This document shows, piece after piece, positions 7,387-15,917 of a stretch of DNA of 41,186 nucleotides (its first letter is position 1; every line of letters begins with the position of its first letter). The translations under genes and the position numbers were made by a program. The notes under the pieces are model-generated. The model made no database searches and was not told the DNA's origin. It saw nothing but the letters and a program-made list of their open reading frames with translations. The DNA comes from Caryophanales bacterium (lineage in GTDB: Bacteria > Bacillota > Bacilli > Bacillales > Bacillaceae_J), in the NCBI GenBank assembly GCA_012840465.1, contig DULJ01000057.1, positions 1-41,186 on the forward strand, given 5' to 3'.

Positions 7387-8787
7387 TCATCTGCCAAAAC
7401 GAATAGATATCCGTACTAATAAACTAATGCTGAGAGAAACAACTACAAGTGAAACTAAAAAGGTAATCATTCCAGCTTTTTTACTTGTTTCAGTTTCAAT
7501 ATCAGCTAAAAATGCTTCAGAGTTTAGATCCTCTAAAAGCGGAAAAGGATCAATAACTTCGGCCCTCTCCATGACCGGAAACATTTTATCCACTGTCTGC
7601 AGCATTTTGGCAGTTGGACTTTCAACAAACAATCGAAAATGAGGATATTTGTACATAAAAAATTCAAAAGCCGATCCTGAATGATGTACGGTGTCACCAA
7701 TCCCATCCTTTTCAATATCAATTCCTGAATAATCACTCCAATAATTACCTCTATTTTCGTAATACCATTGATCATTCATTTTGATTTCATTTACCATAAC
7801 CTGCTGAAGATTATCAACAAAACTATTTTCAAAAATGACATCATCCCAATTACTACCGAGTATCTCCATTCCGATATCATTTTGAACGATTGTATTTTTC
7901 CTGAAGATGTTTCCTCTCGATAAATCCGAATTAAGTCCAATCGTGTTATTGAAAAATAAATTATTTTCAACGACACTATCCTCTACCGTTTGAAAAAACA
8001 TCCCGAATGAGCGGTAGCCCCGATTGTTTTCAAAAATATTTTGTTCTAGGTTAATCCTTTTAGAAAACATGATAGCGGCACCGGACACATTGTTACTAAA
8101 ATAATTGTTTTTAAAGCTGTTATCATTGGACCACATATAGTGGAGTCCATAGCGGATACCACTAATTTTATTGTTAGTAACAACGGTCTCATCAGAATGA
8201 TCAAAGTACATACCATCCCGGACATCTGTAATTATGTTTCCATCAATTGTATTATTTTTTGAATTAAAAAAATGAAAACCATTCCCACGTTCCGAAAACT
8301 TTTTATCTTTGAAACCATAAATTTCATTATCTTTTATTAAATTTCCTTCTGAACTATCAATATAGATGCCGAATAATACATCTTCAAATACATTATTAAT
8401 GATTTTTGCATCGTTATTTTGATCTATTAATATTCCCGCATCATTATCAAGAAAATTGTCGCCGCTGCCCTTAATTGTAAAACCGTTGATGACAACATTT
8501 GGGCTTTTAATCGTAATGACATGTTTTTGCTTGTCACCTTCAATAATGGCTTTATCTTTTTCAATAGATTCCAATGTTAGTGATTTAGTGACTTCCAGTT
8601 TTTCCTTATAGTTTCCTGGGTAAACTTTAATGATGTCGCCATTTTCAGCCTGTTCAATGGCTTGCGAAATAGTTTCGTACATTTTATCTTTTCCAACCTC
8701 AAGTTCCGCTGCATAGCTTTGCCCACCCATGAAGCATAAAATTAGGATTGAAAAAAATACCGAAATCAGACCGATTTTTTGGCCCAT
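7387..8787 (-). CDS. nosD: NosD, beta-helix maturation protein for NosZ
   Basis: About 466 residues from the ATG at 8787, which has GGGGTGG 6 bp upstream and overlaps the end of nosB. The signal peptide is followed by a long right-handed beta-helix: repeated NxxxxNxF/I units such as NVFEDVLFGIYIDSSEGNLI and NNLFFNNTIGL, as in the CASH/pectate-lyase-like family. A C-terminal TM segment (about 440-462, MITFLVSLVVVSLSISLLV) anchors it, as is common in Gram-positive NosD. NosD works with NosFY in CuZ cluster assembly outside the cell membrane. Length and order fit the family. Confidence 0.94.
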   Translation of the reverse strand: MGQKIGLISVFFSILILCFMGGQSYAAELEVGKDKMYETISQAIEQAENGDIIKVYPGNYKEKLEVTKSLTLESIEKDKAIIEGDKQKHVITIKSPNVVINGFTIKGSGDNFLDNDAGILIDQNNDAKIINNVFEDVLFGIYIDSSEGNLIKDNEIYGFKDKKFSERGNGFHFFNSKNNTIDGNIITDVRDGMYFDHSDETVVTNNKISGIRYGLHYMWSNDNSFKNNYFSNNVSGAAIMFSKRINLEQNIFENNRGYRSFGMFFQTVEDSVVENNLFFNNTIGLNSDLSRGNIFRKNTIVQNDIGMEILGSNWDDVIFENSFVDNLQQVMVNEIKMNDQWYYENRGNYWSDYSGIDIEKDGIGDTVHHSGSAFEFFMYKYPHFRLFVESPTAKMLQTVDKMFPVMERAEVIDPFPLLEDLNSEAFLADIETETSKKAGMITFLVSLVVVSLSISLLVRISIRFGR

Positions 8788-9350
8788 AATTTTCCACCCC
8801 ATGTACCGAGGAACACTCCAATGGCACTTAACACAAGGAAGTAAAAGCCACTGCGAAATGAACTATAAGTTGTAAAGTTTGCAAGTGTGTTGTCACCGAC
8901 AACAGGCGGTACAAATGGGTCTACTATAATCGGTGCATCTGGAGATAAATTCGTCCCGAATGCATTAAGCCAATGATACATATCATACATACCTAGTGCA
9001 CCGCCGACTACGAATAAAAGACAGACAAGATAAGCGAGTTTTTTATACCCAAGAATTGCTGTTAAGGCTGTTAATATCACAATTCCCCAAATGATAAAAG
9101 GAATATATTGAAGTTCTGGAAATCCTTCTTCACTAATTTCTTCCATACCAATGTAGTGATTTAAGCTATTAATAATATCAAGTTCACCAGATAGTTTAGA
9201 TGGATAAACAACGATTGTAAGGCCTTCCGGATATTGGGGTGCTTCTAAATCTAATCCCCACCATGGTAATAAAGATGAAATCCCTAAAAGAACAGCTCCT
9301 ACCAAAATCAATACTCGGCTTATGCTTGATAATTTTTTTGAAGTTTTCAC
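8766..9350 (-). CDS. nosB: NosB-like membrane protein of clade II nos clusters
   Basis: A 194-residue protein with four predicted TM segments (about 13-30, 80-100, 104-124, 168-186). The exposed loop holds PWWGLDLEAPQYPEGL and INSLNHYIGM, motifs I associate with the NosB protein that follows nosZ in clade II clusters. Its biochemical role is not settled; a part in NosZ maturation or electron supply is assumed from strict linkage. It is separated from nosZ by about 107 bp that hold a hairpin and a repeat, and overlaps nosD by 22 bp. Confidence 0.82.
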   Translation of the reverse strand: MKTSKKLSSISRVLILVGAVLLGISSLLPWWGLDLEAPQYPEGLTIVVYPSKLSGELDIINSLNHYIGMEEISEEGFPELQYIPFIIWGIVILTALTAILGYKKLAYLVCLLFVVGGALGMYDMYHWLNAFGTNLSPDAPIIVDPFVPPVVGDNTLANFTTYSSFRSGFYFLVLSAIGVFLGTWGGKLWAKKSV

Positions 9351-9372
9351 TTTGACTCCTCCAGTTATCGGT

Positions 9373-9395
9373 AAAAGGGAGGATAGCTCCTCCCT
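9373..9395 (-). terminator. Intra-operon hairpin after nosZ
   Basis: AGGGAGGA (9376-9383) pairs with TCCTCCCT (9388-9395), loop TAGC, followed on the minus strand by TTTT. It sits between nosZ and nosB, so it may be a partial terminator or an mRNA-stabilising 3' end that raises nosZ transcript over the accessory genes. Confidence 0.6.
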
Positions 9396-9404
9396 AAAAT
9401 AATG

Positions 9405-9455
9405 CCTAGCTCCAGCGACTTGTAAACTTCGCTTAACAGGCGCTTTCGCTTTTCT
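9405..9455. repeat. Dispersed repeat R2, copy 1
   Basis: CCTAGCTCCAGCGACT ... GCGCTTTCGCTTTTCT matches, in part, sequence at 30318-30357 and the inverse of 40004-40063 (GAAAAGCGGAAGTGCCC ... CACTGGAGCTAG). Similar short elements are scattered through many Bacillus-type genomes. It is non-coding and lies between nosZ and nosB. Confidence 0.65.
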
Positions 9456-9457
9456 TA

Positions 9458-11308
9458 CTATTCTTTTGGTTTAACTAACATATAACCTTGCATTTCTTGG
9501 TGCAGTGCTGAACAGAAGTTTGTACAATAGAATGGGAATACCCCTGGCTTGTCCGCCTTAAATTTAATCGTATTCGTTTGTCCCGGTTGAACCTCAAAGT
9601 TAACGTCATATAAGTTAATGCCAAATCCATGCGTGATGTCTTGGTCAAGGTCAATGTTAGTTAAGTGAATGGTAACTTCATCGCCTTCATTCACTTTAAT
9701 TTCATCTGGATAGAAACGAGATCGTACGGCAATTCCATAAACGGTTACCTTATTACCATTCCTTTCAATTCTTGCATCCTTTTCTGACCAAATTGCATCA
9801 GGATTCTTTTCATCTTTTTCATAAATCTTCACTGGATTAATTTTGTCTGCCTTAATAATTTGGGCATAGTGTGGCTCCGGATCAATTGGTGCTTCATTGA
9901 TAATTTCCATTTTGTCACCATCAATATCGATTAATTGCATATTTTCAGGATGCGAAGGTCCAACTGGCAAGTGGCGATCTTTTGCTAACTTATTCAAAGC
10001 CACAAAGTATTTTCCATCAGGGCTTACAGTATCGCCTTCAGCTGCTGATCCGTGACCAGGACTGTAATGGACGGTTACTTTATCAACGACTTTCCATTCG
10101 CCGATTTTCCATTTGGCAACTGTACTGTCAACAAAGTTTGTTGTATAGGCATAGCCATCAGTTCCAAATTGTGTATGTAATGGCCCAAGTCCTGCCTCAA
10201 CTTCCGCTGCCTTTACAGAATCATAATTAACAACTGGAATTCCTCTAACTTCATCTGAGAAATCTTTATTTTCTATTGCTTGCTTGAATTTTTCAAAATC
10301 ATAAACGGTGACAATAGGTGATAGTTTTCCGTTCGCTACAAAATATTTTCCATCAGGTGTTACATCTACACCGTGTGGACTTTTGGCAGCAGGTACTGCA
10401 TAGACGATTCCCGGAACTTTTTCGGGATCCACAACTTTTTGACCGTTTACTTCTTCAAATTTCCCATCTTTCACGGCTTGCTCGGCCGCTTTCCAATTGA
10501 TAGCAAGAACGTAGTCTGTCTCATTTTTTGAAGCATTGACTTCAAGTAAATGGGTTGCTTCCTCTGTATTATAGGTTGTTAAAAATGCCCAGCCATCTGA
10601 AGGACCTTTACCAGCATCAGAAAGGTCATAGTTCCATGGTGGCAGTTTTAATTGCCAAGCAGGTGTCATGTGACCAGTTTCTTGATCAACACTAATCGCC
10701 TGTAATGCACCATTATAGGATTCCTTATACTGTTCAAGCTCTTTATAAGAACCGTCCATTGGGACAGAGAATCTCGTACCCATCATAAAATATTCAGTAT
10801 TCGGTGTTACGAATACTGCTGAGTGCGGACCCATGATATTCGGAATCGGACCAATAATCTGTTCTGTATGGAACGTTTTTAAATTAATCATTGCGGCACG
10901 ATTGTTTGCATTATCATTAATAAAAACGAATCGACCGTCATAATCACCGTTTGTCTCACTTAATGATGGATGGTGAGCATCTCCCCAACTAAAGTCACCC
11001 ATCAACGCCTTCGTACGTTCATCATATCCATACCCTGTAGCTGAGTCTGGAGAAAAAACTGGAATTGTCCGGATTCTTCGTAATGATGGCACCCCGATCA
11101 CAAACATTTGTCCAGAGTGACCGCCTGATGAAAACATATAGTATTCATCGTGCTGCCCTGGCGGCACAAATGCTTTATTTTGGGCAGAAGCAATTTGTGA
11201 ACTGCTCATTGTTGGGGTAGGACCATCTGGTTGGATCACAATATTTCCAGCAACCATACCTACAATAATCCCGATAACCATAGGGACATACCATTTACCA
11301 AATTTCAT
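9458..11308 (-). CDS. nosZ: Nitrous oxide reductase NosZ, clade II (Sec-type)
   Basis: A 616-residue copper enzyme that reduces N2O to N2 on the outer face of the membrane. The N-terminus is a Sec-type membrane segment (MVIGIIVGMVAGNIVI) without a twin-Arg motif, the hallmark of clade II. The seven-bladed propeller (about 50-500) carries CuZ histidines, for example in GDAHHPSLSE and MGPHSAVFV. The C-terminal cupredoxin holds CuA ligands in CTNFCSALHQEM: Cys595, Cys599, His603, Met606. GGAGGAG lies 8 bp before the ATG. It is the second gene of the operon, 24 bp after the cytochrome gene that probably feeds it electrons. Confidence 0.97.
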   Translation of the reverse strand: MKFGKWYVPMVIGIIVGMVAGNIVIQPDGPTPTMSSSQIASAQNKAFVPPGQHDEYYMFSSGGHSGQMFVIGVPSLRRIRTIPVFSPDSATGYGYDERTKALMGDFSWGDAHHPSLSETNGDYDGRFVFINDNANNRAAMINLKTFHTEQIIGPIPNIMGPHSAVFVTPNTEYFMMGTRFSVPMDGSYKELEQYKESYNGALQAISVDQETGHMTPAWQLKLPPWNYDLSDAGKGPSDGWAFLTTYNTEEATHLLEVNASKNETDYVLAINWKAAEQAVKDGKFEEVNGQKVVDPEKVPGIVYAVPAAKSPHGVDVTPDGKYFVANGKLSPIVTVYDFEKFKQAIENKDFSDEVRGIPVVNYDSVKAAEVEAGLGPLHTQFGTDGYAYTTNFVDSTVAKWKIGEWKVVDKVTVHYSPGHGSAAEGDTVSPDGKYFVALNKLAKDRHLPVGPSHPENMQLIDIDGDKMEIINEAPIDPEPHYAQIIKADKINPVKIYEKDEKNPDAIWSEKDARIERNGNKVTVYGIAVRSRFYPDEIKVNEGDEVTIHLTNIDLDQDITHGFGINLYDVNFEVQPGQTNTIKFKADKPGVFPFYCTNFCSALHQEMQGYMLVKPKE

Positions 11309-11332
11309 GACCTATACTCCTCCTCCGTAGTT

Positions 11333-11761
11333 TTATTGCTCACTGTATTCTTTTACAATACTGATAACCTTCTCTTTTTCTTCATCTGTTAGCGGTGAGG
11401 TTTCAAAAACCGCTGACATCGTTCCCTCCGGTTCTGCTAAAAATTCCTCCAATGATTTACCAAAGCGATTTTTTACATCATCATAAGCAATCGCTAAATC
11501 TGGCGCTGTTCCATTTCCTTTAACACCGATTGGGCTTACAGCATGGCAGGCGATACATCCTTTTTGTACCAAGATATTATCGGTATGCTCTGCTAAGTTT
11601 GGTGCTGGTTCAGCAGGTTCTGTAGAAGTTACAGTCTCGGTTTGTGGCGACGGTTCAGTTGTTGCTACCTGCTTGTCATTATTAATAAATAATAGAGAAG
11701 CCATAAATCCTACCACAATTCCAACCACTAAAAAGAGTGTCCACCGAAAAGCTTTATTCAC
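11333..11761 (-). CDS. nosC: Membrane-anchored c-type cytochrome, first gene of nos operon
   Basis: A 142-residue monohaem cytochrome c. It starts with GTG at 11761, preceded by AGGAGGGGAG at 4 bp. TM anchor at about 7-26, a Thr/Pro/Glu-rich linker (30-58), then the haem site CIACH (Cys69, Cys72, His73) and a distal Met ligand in GTMSAV (Met115). It is expected to pass electrons from the cytochrome bc complex to NosZ. Being a single small cytochrome, it replaces the nosGH/C1/C2 set found in epsilonproteobacterial clade II clusters. The symbol follows Gram-positive nos naming and is the least certain of the cluster. Confidence 0.85.
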   Translation of the reverse strand: MNKAFRWTLFLVVGIVVGFMASLLFINNDKQVATTEPSPQTETVTSTEPAEPAPNLAEHTDNILVQKGCIACHAVSPIGVKGNGTAPDLAIAYDDVKNRFGKSLEEFLAEPEGTMSAVFETSPLTDEEKEKVISIVKEYSEQ

Positions 11762-11868
11762 AAATCTCCCCTCCTTCTCTCTTTAACCTCGGTAAATATA
11801 AAACATAAGATAGTTATGCAGTTTTGCAGACTTCTTAAATTTCGCACAACATCTGCACAATTTCTGCA

Positions 11869-11918
11869 TATTTCTATGTTAGCAATTGGTGTATACCATA
11901 ACTGTGATATACATCACA
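11869..11918 (-). promoter_or_regulatory. Fnr-dependent nos operon promoter
   Basis: TGTGATATACATCACA at 11903-11918 is a perfect Bacillus Fnr site (TGTGA-N6-TCACA). On the minus strand a -10-like TAACAT lies at 11876-11881; its centre is 32 bp from the Fnr centre, exactly as expected if Fnr sits at -41.5 and transcription starts near 11869. No good -35 is present, typical of a class II activator promoter. This implies induction of nosC-nosZ under oxygen limitation. Spacing was counted by hand. Confidence 0.8.
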
Positions 11919-12043
11919 AAAATCTATGTCGCATTTGTATAGTTTTTGACGAATTTATGTTGGGATTGCGTTGTAAGTGTGATGAATTTGTGAAGTTCCG
12001 TTAACTACATGGGGAGGCGGATGAAAGGGGTGGGGCTTTCCCA

Positions 12044-12385
12044 TTAATCCCGATTAAGCGATTCAATCAATGCCGCCTTCACCCTTTCTTTAATCAATTG
12101 CTCAAACTTTTCTTTTAATGACACATTAACTTCGACCGATTTATATAACACTTCGATCCCCCGAATCGGATCTTGTGCATCATACTGTATTGCTTGTTTA
12201 AATGAGCCAAACGAAGATTTTTGAAAACGTTCTAAAAAATCAAGAATTCGAAATGAACTCATCGCATGTTTATACGTTTTACTTGCTGAAACCTTAGCAA
12301 TATCCTTATCTTTATCCCGATTGAATTCTTTCATTTTCTGCATATACATACCGAAACAAGCATCATAAAGGTATGGTATATTCAT
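12044..12385 (-). CDS. Small hypothetical protein
   Basis: A 113-residue charged, mostly helical protein with no signal peptide or TM segment. Features visible: an N-terminal NIPYLYDACFGMYMQKMKEF helix, a Lys/Asp-rich stretch, and a helical C-terminus ending ALIESLNRD. I do not recognise the family. The start at 12385 has only a weak upstream GGA, and an internal ATG at 12349 (MYMQ) is possible. It lies between the chemoreceptor terminator and the nos promoter and is transcribed toward nos, but the Fnr promoter gap separates them. Confidence that it is a real gene rests on length, codon pattern and position. Confidence 0.55.
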   Translation of the reverse strand: MNIPYLYDACFGMYMQKMKEFNRDKDKDIAKVSASKTYKHAMSSFRILDFLERFQKSSFGSFKQAIQYDAQDPIRGIEVLYKSVEVNVSLKEKFEQLIKERVKAALIESLNRD

Positions 12386-12396
12386 TTATTTTGTCC

Positions 12397-12425
12397 AAAA
12401 AAAAGAGAGAGTCGTCTCAGACTCC
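12397..12425 (-). terminator. Rho-independent terminator after chemoreceptor gene
   Basis: On the minus strand GAGTC-TGAGAC-GACTC is followed by TCTCTTTTTTTT, 16 bp after the chemoreceptor stop codon. Confidence 0.75.
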
Positions 12426-12440
12426 CCACCCATACCAAAT

Positions 12441-14480
12441 TTATGCTTTAATTTCCTTCTCGTCAGTTTCGATCGGATTTTCTTCTGAATCATCATCTAA
12501 ATGTTCCTTTTCTTCAAGACTACTATTCCCTAATTGGAACTTATTAACTTCCTCGAACAATACTTGTGATAATTTTAAAAGATCAGCGGCAGATCGGTTA
12601 ACCTCATCGATTGCTTGAATTTGATTTTCGCTGCTTGCTGATACTTCTTCACTAAATGCTGCTGATTCTTGTGAAACAGCGCTTATTTCTTGCATTGCTG
12701 AGAACAGGTCTTGTGAAGTTCTATTTACAGTTTCCAATGCACGACGGATTTCCTCAGTACTTCCATCAATGACGGCAACTTGATTTACAATGTCGTCAAA
12801 AGAGGTACGTGTATGCAGAACGGCATCTTTTTGCTTGGCATTATAGATTTCCAGCTTTTCAGCTTCTCTCGTTGAAATAGCAATTTTTTCATTAATGGTG
12901 GCGATGACTTCTTGAATATTATTTGTTTCTTGTTTTGTTTTCTCAGCCAGTTTTCCTACTTCATTAGCAACAACTGAAAACCCTCTCCCGGCATCCCCAG
13001 CCCGAGCAGCCTCGATGGCAGCGTTAAGGGCAAGAAGACCTGAATTTTCAGAAACTTCTCTAATTGTTTCAAGAATTTTTGAAATTTGGTACGACTGATC
13101 TGCAACCTCCTGAACACTATTAATTAGGGTTTGAGCCAGATCAGTATATTCTTTAGAAGTATGGTCGAGCTCATTTACAACTTTAATCCCCATTTGACCT
13201 TTGTCACTTGTTGTTTTTGCTTGGTGAGTAATTTGTTCAGCATGGTCATTAACATTATTTATTTGGGATAAAATTTCTTCTATTAATCTTGATCCCAAAT
13301 CTATATCATTCGATTGCTTTTGAGCACCAGAGGCTATTTGTTCAATGGCTTCATTTACCTCATAAGTCTGTGTTGCAGTTTGATCAGATAAGGTAGACAA
13401 CGTATTCGAAGATGTAGATAGATGTTCAGCTGCCTGTTTCACTTTTTGTAAAGATGTTAGAACATTATCCGCCATCTGATTGAATGCGTTTGCTACTTTT
13501 CCGATTTCATCCTGAGATGTAACAGCAACACGGTGCGTTAAATCACCATTCCCAATGATTTCAGCTCCACTGTGCAGTTCCATGACTGAATTAGAGATCG
13601 ATTTAAAGATTAGATAACCCAATAAAAGAAGGATAAGTAGCACGCCCGCACTTATACTAACCATAATGATAATTAACATATTCATTTGTTTTTCTCTATA
13701 TTGACGAATCTCATTATTCTCTTCTGCCAACACTGCGTTTACTGATTGAACCTCTTTATTCAAATCAGATATGATGGTTTGAAATGTATTCGATGATGAG
13801 ATTTGGCTTATGATTAGTCGTTGAACATCGGTAAATACAGTAAGGTAGTTATCTAGAAGCTGTTTCTCACTACCTGAATAATTTGCATTTGCCGCAATAT
13901 GGGATTGAAGCTCTTGTGAAAGTGTAGAATACTCATTTACTGGTATGTGATCAGCTATAAAATCTTTTTCTATCATTCTGAGTGCTTGATATAGCTGCAA
14001 TGCCTTTGAATCACCTTTTTCTCTAATCACTGATTCAAATTTACTAGCAGCCTCATTAAGTTTTCCTTTCATACCGGAAGTTGGATCATAGCCTAATTCT
14101 TGTTGCCTCTTGACTAACTCTTGAAAACGACTATCATACATGCTCGAAAATTGAAGCAACATACGAGTACTATCCTTAATCTTGACTTCGTCACTCAATT
14201 GACCAAGTATTTCAACTGTCGACTTAAGCCGGGTAATTTCTTGCTCCACCTGTTTTACATTCTCTTCCTTAAACGATTGTAAAAATTCAGTTTCATTCAC
14301 CCGCGCTTGGTTAGCATAAATAAGAATATCCTTTCCCAACTCTACCGCCTGAACTACATCCTCAATTTTTTTATCCATCTCGCCTAGCTTATTAAATGCA
14401 TAAAAGACGACACCTAATAATAACGCTAATCCGATAACTGCAGTAATAATAATTCCTAATATCTTTTTTTGTATACTCAT
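12441..14480 (-). CDS. Methyl-accepting chemotaxis protein with long helical sensor
   Basis: A 679-residue transmembrane chemoreceptor. TM1 is at about 8-30, and the extracytoplasmic region of about 235 residues is almost wholly helical, consistent with a helical bimodular (HBM) or similar four-helix sensor. TM2 at about 268-292 is followed by HAMP (to about 345) and a long coiled signalling domain with the hairpin tip [23 protein letters not shown]-like sequence (key core [13 protein letters not shown]) that docks CheA/CheW. An acidic C-terminal tail ends the protein. HBM sensors of characterised receptors bind organic acids, so a TCA acid or aromatic acid ligand is plausible given the neighbouring catabolic island, but ligand identity is inference. 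Confidence 0.9.
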   Translation of the reverse strand: MSIQKKILGIIITAVIGLALLLGVVFYAFNKLGEMDKKIEDVVQAVELGKDILIYANQARVNETEFLQSFKEENVKQVEQEITRLKSTVEILGQLSDEVKIKDSTRMLLQFSSMYDSRFQELVKRQQELGYDPTSGMKGKLNEAASKFESVIREKGDSKALQLYQALRMIEKDFIADHIPVNEYSTLSQELQSHIAANANYSGSEKQLLDNYLTVFTDVQRLIISQISSSNTFQTIISDLNKEVQSVNAVLAEENNEIRQYREKQMNMLIIIMVSISAGVLLILLLLGYLIFKSISNSVMELHSGAEIIGNGDLTHRVAVTSQDEIGKVANAFNQMADNVLTSLQKVKQAAEHLSTSSNTLSTLSDQTATQTYEVNEAIEQIASGAQKQSNDIDLGSRLIEEILSQINNVNDHAEQITHQAKTTSDKGQMGIKVVNELDHTSKEYTDLAQTLINSVQEVADQSYQISKILETIREVSENSGLLALNAAIEAARAGDAGRGFSVVANEVGKLAEKTKQETNNIQEVIATINEKIAISTREAEKLEIYNAKQKDAVLHTRTSFDDIVNQVAVIDGSTEEIRRALETVNRTSQDLFSAMQEISAVSQESAAFSEEVSASSENQIQAIDEVNRSAADLLKLSQVLFEEVNKFQLGNSSLEEKEHLDDDSEENPIETDEKEIKA

Positions 14481-14611
14481 GCACTCTACCTCATAAAATA
14501 TTTTTTCTGTATTTTAAAACCCTTTCAATTTCCTCAATATTATAAATCTTATAATACATTTTGAGTTTCTTCAATTTCTTTTTACCTTTTAATGAAAAAA
14601 ATTACTATATT

Positions 14612-14651
14612 AAAAAAAATAAAGTCCAAATAATTTTATTTGAACTTTATT
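14612..14651 (-). terminator. Terminator after first GntR gene
   Basis: On the minus strand AATAAAGTTCAAATAA pairs with TTATTTGGACTTTATT (14618-14651, one G-T pair), followed by a run of T. The rest of 14481-14759 is AT-rich with the chemoreceptor promoter and no gene seen. Confidence 0.75.
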
Positions 14652-14759
14652 AGGTATTATGAATCCACTATTTTATTAACCCTGGAAGGAATATTACGAT
14701 GTCAGGGAAATAAATTTTTAAAAAATACTCCCCTTTCTGATTTTTACTATACTTTATTT

Positions 14760-15446
14760 TTAATTTTTCTGTCGATTTTGAAAAGCTATTAAAGTATTTA
14801 GTCTGTGATTTCGTACAACCTCTTCAATCTCATGTAAGGGCGCACTTTCTTTAATGAGGTTCAAAATGGTATCATGTTCTTCGATGGACTGTCGTGCCCG
14901 CTGCGGAACAATTGTAAAAATTGAGCGGCGCAAGCGATCCAGTCGTTGTTGGGCTTGTCCAATTTGATCAATCAAAAAGGTGTTTCCACACTTTTCAAAG
15001 ATAATTGCATGAAATTTACGATTATGCTGACTGATCGTTTCAAACTCAAAATTATTCAGGGCCTCACCCATTAGCATGTTAAGCTGTTGTAATTCCTTGA
15101 GATTTTCGACGGTAATATGTCTAGCACTTAAGGAGGTAGCATATCCTTCCAAAATTGCAATAACGGAAAGCACTTCAACATATTCTGTTTCATTGATTAC
15201 GCTTACGATCGCCCCACTATATGGTTTATATTGGATTAAACCGTCAGACTCCAGGTTGCGAATTGCTTCGCGGATTGGAATTGTACTAGTTCCAAGTTCC
15301 TTCGCCAATTGGTCAATGACAATTCGTTGTCCAGGAACATAAACCCCGTCCAAAATCTTTGATCGTAAAAACTCGTACGCATATTGAGATTTACTTATAG
15401 TAGTATTCTGATTTAGGTTTTGGTTTGTGTTTTGATTATTTTCCAT
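14760..15446 (-). CDS. GntR-family (FadR/VanR type) regulator, copy 1
   Basis: A 228-residue repressor-type regulator. After an Asn/Gln-rich N-terminal tail, a winged helix (about 20-88) reads ILDGVYVPGQR ... LGTSTIPIREAIRNLESDGL, then an all-helical FCD ligand domain (about 95-222) with the metal-binding pattern D/E-x-x-x-H ... H ... H (HNRKFHAIIFEKC, IEEHDTI). The DNA-reading helix is nearly identical to that of the GntR gene at 29422, so both should bind the same operator. An ATCATATATGAT site lies 19 bp before the ATG within its own promoter, implying autoregulation. The predicted transcription start falls almost on the ATG. A likely effector is 4-hydroxyphenylacetate or a pathway intermediate. 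Confidence 0.92.
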   Translation of the reverse strand: MENNQNTNQNLNQNTTISKSQYAYEFLRSKILDGVYVPGQRIVIDQLAKELGTSTIPIREAIRNLESDGLIQYKPYSGAIVSVINETEYVEVLSVIAILEGYATSLSARHITVENLKELQQLNMLMGEALNNFEFETISQHNRKFHAIIFEKCGNTFLIDQIGQAQQRLDRLRRSIFTIVPQRARQSIEEHDTILNLIKESAPLHEIEEVVRNHRLNTLIAFQNRQKN

Positions 15447-15452
15447 GTCTTT

Positions 15453-15481
15453 ATAATATATCGAATCATATATGATATCAA
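15453..15481 (-). promoter_or_regulatory. Promoter and GntR operator of first GntR gene
   Basis: TTGATA (15476-15481) - 17 bp - TATTAT (15453-15458) on the minus strand. The palindrome ATCATATATGAT at 15465-15476 fills the spacer next to the -35. Start of transcription is predicted near 15446, the first base of the gene. Confidence 0.75.
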
Positions 15482-15502
15482 GTGTTTTAAAGGCACCTTA
15501 TA

Positions 15503-15886
15503 TTACTTAAAACGCTTATGAATATTATTATGTTTATAAGTGCCTGCTTCACTAAACTCGACAAGTTCCATTGAAAGGGCCAAGTATCGTTTTGCGAAAA
15601 GATCGGCAAAGTGTTCCTTTATCACCTCAAAAAGTTCATCACATGTAGCTTTTTTATCTTCCTCACTGCGACCTGCACCGATTTTAAGCATTACATGAAC
15701 AAAGGCATCATCTTCCTTACCGTCAGCTACTCGATAATCTTGAAGTTCAATCGCTCTTGATCGTAATCCTCCAATTGGAAATAAGGGGCTTTTTGAAATA
15801 ATAACTTCATGAATTTTTTCTAGCAAAACTGGAATATTGGCATCAGCCTTAATATTATTGGTATATTCAATGATAATATGAGGCAC
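15503..15886 (-). CDS. hpaF: 5-carboxymethyl-2-hydroxymuconate Delta-isomerase HpaF
   Basis: A 127-residue tautomerase-superfamily enzyme when started at the GTG at 15886. This start follows AAGGGAG and gives Met-Pro-His-Ile, so removal of Met exposes the catalytic Pro1; the longer frame would bury the proline and is rejected. Conserved blocks match HpaF of Escherichia coli: IIEYTNNI, GGLRSRAIE, ADGKEDDAFVHVMLKIGAGRS (the core is FVHVMLKIGAGRS) and the C-terminal NNIHKRFK. It converts 5-carboxymethyl-2-hydroxymuconate to its oxo isomer in the homoprotocatechuate pathway. It is the last gene of a four-gene operon, 31 bp after hpaG2. Confidence 0.95.
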   Translation of the reverse strand: MPHIIIEYTNNIKADANIPVLLEKIHEVIISKSPLFPIGGLRSRAIELQDYRVADGKEDDAFVHVMLKIGAGRSEEDKKATCDELFEVIKEHFADLFAKRYLALSMELVEFSEAGTYKHNNIHKRFK

Positions 15887-15917
15887 ATTTCCCTCTCCCT
15901 TCATAATATTGGATGAT

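Noticed and set aside
11987-11995. TTTGTGAAG as a ResD-type site in the nos upstream region
   Set aside because: A single 9-bp match far upstream on an AT-rich strand is expected by chance, and no second half-site is present.
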